Of a stretch of DNA of 5,742 bases, positions 1-4,601 are shown piece after piece. Position numbers and translations under genes: made by a program. The first letter of the stretch is position 1. Each line of letters starts with the position of its first letter. The notes beneath the pieces are model-generated. The model saw only the letters and a program-made list of their open reading frames with translations. It was not told where the DNA came from and searched no databases. The stretch is from an uncultured Eubacterium sp. (lineage in GTDB: Bacteria; Bacillota; Clostridia; Lachnospirales; Lachnospiraceae), in assembly GCA_946412445.1 (NCBI GenBank), contig CAMKHH010000087.1:1-5742 (forward strand), in the 5' to 3' direction.

Positions 1-179
1 GTAATGCCAACAAGTCTTGTCTTTTTAAAACAAAGAAAAAATACAGCTGAGAAAATCCAGAATGCCCCTCCATTACCCAAACAGGTTATCAGGCTCCAAA
101 AAGTAGTTATAGAATCACTGCGAAGCGTATTCTGTATCCATAAAACAATTGAAATATCCATATTTTGTATGAAATTCAT
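1..179 (-). CDS. PAP2-family membrane phosphatase, N-terminal part (runs off the window edge)
   Basis: The frame is open from an ATG at 179-177 to the window edge and gives 59 complete codons with no stop. The product begins MNFIQNMDISIVLWIQNTLR, continues through FWSLITCLGNGG (about residues 28-39), and then has a hydrophobic stretch (FWIFSAVFFLCF, about 40-51) ended by KKTR. A short amphipathic start, a LGNGG turn and a first membrane helix are typical of small bacterial PAP2 phosphatases of the BcrC/undecaprenyl-pyrophosphate phosphatase and PgpB group, which remove phosphate from membrane lipids. The catalytic motifs (KxxxxxxRP, PSGH, SRxxxxxH) would lie beyond the window, so family membership rests on N-terminal resemblance alone and the substrate cannot be assigned. 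A strong GGAGGG site at 185-190, five bases from the ATG, supports the start. It lies 29 bases after rlmH with no terminator between, so co-transcription is likely. Confidence 0.75.
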   Translation of the reverse strand, partial: MNFIQNMDISIVLWIQNTLRSDSITTFWSLITCLGNGGAFWIFSAVFFLCFKKTRLVGI

Positions 180-184
180 AGGCT

Positions 185-190
185 CCCTCC
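185..190 (-). promoter_or_regulatory. Ribosome binding site of the PAP2-family gene
   Basis: The minus strand reads GGAGGG, five bases before the ATG at 179-177. It sits in the 29-base gap after rlmH and is the main support that the edge-truncated frame is a real gene. Confidence 0.75.
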
Positions 191-208
191 AAAATAAAGG
201 CTGCGCCG

Positions 209-688
209 TTATTTATGATACGGTTCATGATGCATAATCCGGTAACTCCGATAAATCTGCTCCAGCAGAATCATGCGCATTAATTGATGAGGAAAGGTCA
301 TCTTAGAAAAGCTTAAAGAAAAGTCTGCCCGCTCCCTGATTTCATCCGACAATCCCAGAGAACCCCCGATTAAGAAAATAATATGGCTGATACCCTGGAC
401 TCCAAGAGCTTCTATCCGATGCGATAGTTCCACTGAGTCCGGCATTGCACCATCGATATCCAGAGCAATGACATAGTCATCTTCACGTATATATTTGAGC
501 AATCGCTTTCCCTCTGTTCTCCTGATTTGTGTATTCAAGGTCTCTGATAATTTGTCCGGCGTTTTTTCGTCAGAAACTTCAACAAGCTTCAGTTTACAGT
601 ATCTGCTGAGCCGTTTTGCATACTCGCCAATTCCATCCCTTAAATACTTTTCCTTTATTTTTCCCACTGCCAGAATAGTAATCTTCAT
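209..688 (-). CDS. rlmH: 23S rRNA (pseudouridine1915-N3)-methyltransferase RlmH
   Basis: This is a full-length 159-residue protein, matching the family's usual 155-160. RlmH is a cytoplasmic SPOUT-class homodimer that uses S-adenosylmethionine to methylate N3 of pseudouridine 1915 (E. coli numbering) in helix 69 of 23S rRNA, acting on assembled 70S ribosomes. Visible hallmarks are the start MKITILAVGKIKEKYL, LDIDG at 76-80, the SAM-binding trefoil loop FLIGGSLGLS at 105-114, and the C-terminal block LSFSKMTFPHQL followed by EPYHK as the last five residues. The start at 688 is chosen because the family begins MKI and GGAG at 695-698 lies six bases upstream; the longer frame from 742 would begin inside a hairpin and add 18 non-homologous residues. 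It follows the Dabb gene after 81 bases and precedes the PAP2 gene. It is intact, with no SCC-type insertion at its 3' end. Confidence 0.96.
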   Translation of the reverse strand: MKITILAVGKIKEKYLRDGIGEYAKRLSRYCKLKLVEVSDEKTPDKLSETLNTQIRRTEGKRLLKYIREDDYVIALDIDGAMPDSVELSHRIEALGVQGISHIIFLIGGSLGLSDEIRERADFSLSFSKMTFPHQLMRMILLEQIYRSYRIMHHEPYHK

Positions 689-694
689 ACATGA

Positions 695-698
695 CTCC
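695..698 (-). promoter_or_regulatory. Ribosome binding site deciding the rlmH start
   Basis: The minus strand reads GGAG with six bases before the ATG at 688-686. An upstream in-frame ATG at 700-698 overlaps this site and has no comparable site of its own, so the MKITILAV start is preferred. Confidence 0.65.
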
Positions 699-714
699 AT
701 TTTCGAAAACCAAA

Positions 715-757
715 TATGCCTGAATATTCTTGCAGGCAGCAATAATATTCAGACATA
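715..757 (-). terminator. Long imperfect hairpin between the Dabb gene and rlmH, possible terminator
   Basis: In the minus-strand RNA the arms 757-744 (TATGTCTGAATATT) and 728-715 (AATATTCAGGCATA) pair over 14 positions, including one G-U. An A-G mismatch follows, then UUGC/GCAA closes a five-base UGCCU loop. The G-U pair becomes a C-A mismatch on the other strand, so the structure folds better when transcribed in the direction of the genes. It begins 12 bases after the Dabb stop and is followed by UUUGGUUUU, a broken U-tract. The stem is AU-rich and the U-run imperfect, so termination may be partial. It could instead be an RNA-processing or stability element, or a palindromic protein-binding site. 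Confidence 0.5.
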
Positions 758-769
758 GCAGCGGTTTTC

Positions 770-1069
770 TTATTCAAAATCCAGACAACAACGGTCGCAG
801 ACATATGGCCTTACATAAGTATCCGCAACTTTTACATGGGCCGGATGATTTGCATAAACTGCAATATCCTCTTTCTTTTCAAGCGTAGTTATAAGCGCCA
901 TATCATGCGTACTTGAAGGGATAGGAGCCGTAATAAAATCAACCGTCAGAAGTCCTGGTACAACATCTGTCAGGGCTTTCAGATTCTTTTCCATATTCAC
1001 CTTTAACTCAGCTTTCCGGTCTTCTGTTATCTCCGGTTTGAAATTCCACATAACAACGTGATGTACCAT
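770..1069 (-). CDS. Dabb-family (stress-responsive alpha/beta barrel) small protein
   Basis: This 99-residue protein has the length and motifs of the Dabb (dimeric alpha/beta barrel, ferredoxin-like) family: MVHHVVMWNFKP at the start, a charged helix (about 16-35), a beta pair VDFITAP (43-49), and the diagnostic YANHPAHVKVADTYVRP at 72-88. Family members are soluble dimers. Some plant members are stress-induced or act as cyclases, but most bacterial ones have no known reaction, so none is assigned. The C-terminus holds CDRCC (91-95), three cysteines that could bind metal or a disulfide; this is speculative. The start at 1069 matches the family N-terminus; a longer in-frame start at 1138 would lie inside nfnB and add 23 unrelated residues. 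The start is only 4 bases after the nfnB stop, and its AGGGG site (1078-1082) lies inside the last nfnB codons, implying translational coupling to nfnAB. Confidence 0.88.
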   Translation of the reverse strand: MVHHVVMWNFKPEITEDRKAELKVNMEKNLKALTDVVPGLLTVDFITAPIPSSTHDMALITTLEKKEDIAVYANHPAHVKVADTYVRPYVCDRCCLDFE

Positions 1070-1073
1070 CCTG

Positions 1074-2474
1074 TTATCCCCTTTTATATTTTTCGGACAG
1101 GAATTTATGAATCCCCTTAGCTCCGGCTTTTCCGGCACCCATAGCCAGAATTACAGTCGCAGCTCCTGTCACAGCATCTCCGCCGGCGAATACCCCTTCT
1201 TTAGAAGTCTGCCCATATTCTTCATCTGCAATGATACATTTTCTTCTGTTTATATCCAGGCCAATTGTGGTGGAGGAAATCAATGGGTTTGGAGATGTTC
1301 CGAGGGACATAATAACCGTATCCACTTCAATTTCAAATTCTGATCCGGGTACTTCTACCGGACGTCTTCTGCCGGATGCATCCGGTTCTCCAAGCTCCAT
1401 ACGGATGCAGCGGATTCCTGTCACCCAATCCTTATCATTTGTAAGGATTTCTACAGGATTCGAAAGTAAATCGAAGATAACTCCTTCTTCTTTTGCATGG
1501 TGGACTTCTTCCACCCTGGCAGGAAGTTCGGCTTCAGAACGACGGTAGATAATATGAACCTCCGCTCCCAGTCTCAGGGCTGTTCTGGCAGCATCCATTG
1601 CAACATTACCGCCGCCTACAACAGCAACCTTCTTACCCATTGCAATCGGTGTATCATAATCACTGCGAAATGCCTTCATAAGATTGTTTCTGGTCAGATA
1701 TTCGTTTGCAGAGAATACACCATTGGCCTGCTCCCCCGGAATTCCCATAAACATCGGAAGACCAGCTCCGGAACCAATGAATACGGCTTCAAATCCTTCC
1801 TCCTGCATCAGTTCATCAATTGTTACAGATTTACCGATAATTACATTCGTTTCAATCTTAACACCCAGGGATTTCACATTGTCAACTTCTGCGGCTACTA
1901 CTTTTTCTTTGGGAAGACGGAACTCCGGGATACCATATACCAGAACACCACCCTCCTTATGAAGAGCCTCAAAAATTGTCACATCATAGCCAAGCTTTGC
2001 AAGATCGCCTGCACAGGTAAGACCAGCAGGGCCGGAACCGATGACAGCTACCTTATGCCCATTTTTTTCTGTGGCAGGTGTTGGCTTGATATTATGCTCT
2101 CTCGCCCAGTCAGCCACAAAACGTTCCAGTTTTCCTATGGAAACCGGCTCACCTTTGATTCCCCGGATGCATCTTCCCTCACACTGGCTTTCCTGCGGAC
2201 ACACACGTCCGCAAACTGCCGGAAGGGCACTGGATTCGCTGATAATCTGATATGCTTTTTCAATATTTCCTTCTTTTGTCTCTTTTATAAACGCAGGAAT
2301 ATTGATGGACACCGGACATCCTGCAATACACTTTGCATTCTTGCAATTGATGCATCGTGTTGCTTCTTCTCTTGCTTCTTCTTCATCATACCCTAAGCAA
2401 ACCTCTTCAAAATTTGCAGCACGGACCTTGGGATCCTGTTCTCTTACCGGTACTTTTTTTAATACATCTGCCAT
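1074..2474 (-). CDS. nfnB: NfnB (NfnL), large subunit of NADH-dependent reduced ferredoxin:NADP+ oxidoreductase
   Basis: This 466-residue protein is of the glutamate-synthase small-subunit type. With NfnA it forms the cytoplasmic electron-bifurcating enzyme that reversibly reduces 2 NADP+ using NADH and reduced ferredoxin; NfnB carries the bifurcating FAD, two [4Fe-4S] clusters and the NADPH site. Eight N-terminal cysteines are in two groups, C41/C44/C49/C53 and C88/C92/C98/C102. In characterised Nfn structures one cluster has a glutamate ligand; E95 in the VCPQE motif is a candidate. A GSGPAG dinucleotide fold (146-151) binds FAD, GGGNVAMD (287-294) followed by RR (311-312) fits NADPH with its 2'-phosphate, and GGDAVTGAATVILAMGAG (431-448) closes the FAD site. 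Automated annotation would call it gltA, but no GOGAT large subunit is adjacent and nfnA overlaps its start by one base (TAATG), which identifies it as NfnB. Confidence 0.93.
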   Translation of the reverse strand: MADVLKKVPVREQDPKVRAANFEEVCLGYDEEEAREEATRCINCKNAKCIAGCPVSINIPAFIKETKEGNIEKAYQIISESSALPAVCGRVCPQESQCEGRCIRGIKGEPVSIGKLERFVADWAREHNIKPTPATEKNGHKVAVIGSGPAGLTCAGDLAKLGYDVTIFEALHKEGGVLVYGIPEFRLPKEKVVAAEVDNVKSLGVKIETNVIIGKSVTIDELMQEEGFEAVFIGSGAGLPMFMGIPGEQANGVFSANEYLTRNNLMKAFRSDYDTPIAMGKKVAVVGGGNVAMDAARTALRLGAEVHIIYRRSEAELPARVEEVHHAKEEGVIFDLLSNPVEILTNDKDWVTGIRCIRMELGEPDASGRRRPVEVPGSEFEIEVDTVIMSLGTSPNPLISSTTIGLDINRRKCIIADEEYGQTSKEGVFAGGDAVTGAATVILAMGAGKAGAKGIHKFLSEKYKRG

Positions 2475-3361
2475 TACTTGTCACCTCCACACAGTCCACA
2501 TCCGCCGTGATGTGTATCACCTTCCTGCTCTTTCAATAATGCCCGGCCCTCATCCGATTTATACATCTGCTGGCGTTTCATCGCCAGGTCGAAATCTACC
2601 TTATGTCCGTCGAATTCAGGACCGTCCACACAGGCAAATTTCACTTCTCCGTCCACAAGCAGACGGCAGGCTCCGCACATACCCGTACCATCTACCATGA
2701 TCGGGTTCATACTGACAATCGTAGGAATATTAAGCTCTTTGGTCAGCAGACAGACAAACTTCATCATGATCATCGGCCCGATAGCAACACAGACATCATA
2801 GTGTTTGCCTTCTTTTTCAACCAGATCGCGAAGCACGTCTGTACCCATTCCTTTTCTTATATAAGATCCATCATCCGTAGTCAGATACAGATTGGAAACT
2901 TCCTTTAATTTATCTTCCAGAATAATCAGGTCTTTGGTCTTAGCACCCACAATGGCGTCTGCGGTAATTCTACGCTCATGAAGCCATTTTAACTGGGGAT
3001 ATACAGGTGCGGTTCCGACACCTCCGGCTACAAATACAATATGTTTCTTTTTCAGTTCCTCAATATCCATCTCCGTAAATTCTGACGGGCGGCCCAGCGG
3101 ACCTACGAAATCTTCAAAGTAGTCCCCTTCCTTCAGATCCTTCATCTTTGTCGTAGAAGCTCCAATTGGCTGGAATACGATGGTTACACTTCCTTTTTCA
3201 GAATCATAGTCACAGATGGTAAGCGGTATACGTTCGCCAACCTCGTCCATCTTTACAATTACGAACTGACCCGGCAGGCAGTGTTTTGCAACACGAGGTG
3301 CTTCCACGTCCATAAGGTATATGTTCGCTGCAAGTTGTTCAGCTTTTAAAATCTTATACAT
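2474..3361 (-). CDS. nfnA: NfnA (NfnS), small subunit of NADH-dependent reduced ferredoxin:NADP+ oxidoreductase
   Basis: This 295-residue flavoprotein of the dihydroorotate dehydrogenase electron-transfer (PyrK-like)/ferredoxin reductase family binds NADH, FAD and a [2Fe-2S] cluster and passes electrons to NfnB. The FAD domain shows RIPLT at 44-48, and the NAD domain shows VAGGVGTAPVYP at 111-122. The cluster motif is MVDGTGMCGAC with C229, C232 and C244, plus D224, placed where Nfn enzymes are reported to use an aspartate as fourth ligand (recalled family knowledge). pyrD is not adjacent and nfnB is, which favours NfnA over PyrK. The C-terminus carries an extra HHGGCGLCGGDK tail with C288 and C291; the two glycine codons after it form the GGAGGT ribosome site of nfnB. 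The start at 3361 has AGGAGG five bases upstream, and it is probably the first gene of the nfnA-nfnB-Dabb unit. Confidence 0.93.
   Translation of the reverse strand: MYKILKAEQLAANIYLMDVEAPRVAKHCLPGQFVIVKMDEVGERIPLTICDYDSEKGSVTIVFQPIGASTTKMKDLKEGDYFEDFVGPLGRPSEFTEMDIEELKKKHIVFVAGGVGTAPVYPQLKWLHERRITADAIVGAKTKDLIILEDKLKEVSNLYLTTDDGSYIRKGMGTDVLRDLVEKEGKHYDVCVAIGPMIMMKFVCLLTKELNIPTIVSMNPIMVDGTGMCGACRLLVDGEVKFACVDGPEFDGHKVDFDLAMKRQQMYKSDEGRALLKEQEGDTHHGGCGLCGGDK
2483..2488 (-). promoter_or_regulatory. Ribosome binding site of nfnB inside the end of nfnA
   Basis: The minus strand reads GGAGGT, eight bases before the nfnB ATG, and is made of the Gly-Gly codons of the NfnA tail. Together with the one-base TAATG overlap it implies termination-reinitiation coupling, which would help keep the two subunits equimolar. 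Confidence 0.75.
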
Positions 3362-3366
3362 AATAT

Positions 3367-3372
3367 CCTCCT
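3367..3372 (-). promoter_or_regulatory. Ribosome binding site of nfnA
   Basis: The minus strand reads a perfect AGGAGG with five bases to the ATG at 3361-3359. It fixes the nfnA start and suggests strong translation of the first gene of the unit. Confidence 0.85.
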
Positions 3373-3373
3373 A

Positions 3374-3391
3374 GTACTAATATCTTAACAA
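3374..3391 (-). promoter_or_regulatory. Possible nfnA promoter -10 overlapped by a partial Rex-like operator
   Basis: The minus strand reads TTGTTAAGATATTAGTAC. Against the general Rex consensus TTGTTAATnnATTAACAA it matches a full left half (TTGTTAA) but only part of the right half (12 of 16 fixed positions by my count). Rex is a repressor sensing NADH/NAD+, which would suit a transhydrogenase gene. Within it, TGtTAAGAT (3390-3382) resembles an extended -10 element; no good -35 lies at 16-18 bases, so promoter activity is uncertain. The location directly ahead of the ribosome site is what an operator would need. Both calls are inference from short matches. Confidence 0.3.
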
Positions 3392-3399
3392 GCGCTGAT

Positions 3400-3451
3400 A
3401 GAAGTGCCTGTTAATTCTGATTTTTGTTTCAATTCAATTAGAATCACTTCT
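3400..3451 (-). repeat. Imperfect inverted repeat between the zinc-ribbon/TPR gene and nfnA
   Basis: The arms 3451-3445 (AGAAGTG) and 3406-3400 (CACTTCT) on the minus strand are perfectly complementary, and just inside them ATTCT and AGAAT can also pair with a bulge on one side. It begins 6 bases after the TPR-gene stop. The loop is large and no U-run follows, so it is not a standard intrinsic terminator; it may be a weak RNA structure at the gene end or chance. Confidence 0.25.
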
Positions 3452-3457
3452 TTGAGA

Positions 3458-4594
3458 TTAATTTTGTTCCTGGGGCGTCAGAATATACGTTGCAGATCCC
3501 AAAAGGCTGCTCCTGCCTGCCTGATCTACAAGAATTGCATAAAAAATGTGCTGACCCTCCGGCATATCAACTGGTCCTTCATATAAATTATCTTTATTGG
3601 TTGCCGGCTTATCAAAGGAATAATATGCTTTACACCCATCCGGAACGATAACGTATATATGTGTATCTGCCAGAGCGGTCGTATAAGATCCGGATGACGG
3701 TGTTATTCGAGGCGGATCAGGAGGGGCAACTACTATGGTGTAGGTATTGCCGGCCACCTCGCTTTGAATTCCTTTTTCGTTGACGGCTATTGCTTTAACA
3801 GTCACCGTCCCTTCTTTCAGAATAATTGCACCACTGTAAAGGCTGCTCATCTTGTCTGGTTCGGTGCCGTCGGTAGTATAGTATATCGTATCCCTTTCTT
3901 TTGTGCCTCTCAATACCAGTTCCCTGGATTCTTTATAAGTTCCCTGGACTATACTGAACGATGGGGTGTCACAGATATAGTCGGAATACATCTCTTTTAT
4001 CTTATCACTCTTACACGAATCAAGCAATTCTTTTATTTCATCTGTTTTACTTTGTATTTCATAAAAGCCAATCAGGATACCATAAGCATCCGAATTATCA
4101 GGTGCATCTGCAATAACCCCTTCCAATTCTTCTAAAACCTGAGCAGTGTCCCCTTTTTTTATATAAATCTGTGCCCGGAGGTTTCTTGCATCCAGACTTT
4201 CGGGCCGAAGAGAAATTGCCTGCCCGGCATAGGAAAGTGCTTTGTCAAATTTTTCATCTGCGTACATAGTCTTCGCCCTGCTTATCTGATAATCATAGGA
4301 ATTGAGGTTTTTAATGCCACGATAAGCAGCATATGTAAAGCCCGCGGCAAATAAAGCCAATGCTGCAAAAAGAACTATTCCTGTTCGCTTCTTTCGCCTT
4401 CTGGATCTGTACTCCTTTTCAAGTATTGCTGCTGCTTCTCTTTGGCGCCATTCCTGCTCCCGTTCTTTCTGCTTCCTTGCATATCGAACTGTTTCCGAAC
4501 TGTAGAAATCAGGAACCAATTGCACCTCTGTACCACATTCACTGCAGAACAACTTGTCTTTTTCTATCGGAGCACCGCATTTTAAGCATTTCAT
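3458..4594 (-). CDS. Membrane-anchored zinc-ribbon / TPR-like / chitobiase-C-domain protein
   Basis: This 378-residue protein has no recognisable enzyme domain; function unknown. Order of parts: a zinc ribbon MKCLKCGAPIEKDKLFCSEC with C3, C6, C17 and C20; a charged, probably coiled-coil segment (about 35-70, rich in K, R, E); a single membrane helix (about 71-91); TPR-like helical repeats (about 100-200, e.g. FDKALSYAGQAISLRPESLDA); and two beta domains of the CHB_HEX_C type, at about 211-288 (TIYYTTDGTEPD is the hallmark) and 293-372 (AYYSFDKPATN, a diverged copy). The positive segment before the helix predicts the zinc ribbon inside and the TPR and beta domains outside. The start at 4594 places M directly before CLKCG; an alternative start at 4624 would overlap ftsK by 23 bases. 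The gene begins 7 bases after ftsK, and GGAGGG (4606-4611) lies in the last ftsK codons, so the two are likely co-translated. Confidence 0.85.
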   Translation of the reverse strand: MKCLKCGAPIEKDKLFCSECGTEVQLVPDFYSSETVRYARKQKEREQEWRQREAAAILEKEYRSRRRKKRTGIVLFAALALFAAGFTYAAYRGIKNLNSYDYQISRAKTMYADEKFDKALSYAGQAISLRPESLDARNLRAQIYIKKGDTAQVLEELEGVIADAPDNSDAYGILIGFYEIQSKTDEIKELLDSCKSDKIKEMYSDYICDTPSFSIVQGTYKESRELVLRGTKERDTIYYTTDGTEPDKMSSLYSGAIILKEGTVTVKAIAVNEKGIQSEVAGNTYTIVVAPPDPPRITPSSGSYTTALADTHIYVIVPDGCKAYYSFDKPATNKDNLYEGPVDMPEGQHIFYAILVDQAGRSSLLGSATYILTPQEQN

Positions 4595-4601
4595 AATCCT
4601 A

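Noticed and set aside
4..237. A 77-codon plus-strand frame at the window edge
   Set aside because: It is antisense to the PAP2-type start and the rlmH end; no ribosome site or recognisable product, while the minus strand encodes family-like proteins.
689..742. An 18-residue N-terminal extension of RlmH starting at 742
   Set aside because: It would start inside the hairpin at 715-757, has no ribosome site, and RlmH proteins begin at MKI.
1190..1205. AAGAAGGG-like octamers on the minus strand (also near 3808) resembling the SpoIIIE recognition sequence GAGAAGGG
   Set aside because: Each differs by one base from the Bacillus motif, they occur in coding sequence with ordinary codons, and the motif for this organism is unknown; two near-matches are not evidence.
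1497..2396. A 299-codon open frame on the plus strand
   Set aside because: It lies entirely antisense to nfnB, whose family motifs are unambiguous; the product is rich in Cys, His and Phe, shows no domain, and has no convincing ribosome site.
3400..3451. Intrinsic terminator for the zinc-ribbon/TPR gene
   Set aside because: A seven-base stem with a very large loop and no following U-run does not meet the usual pattern; kept only as an imperfect inverted repeat.
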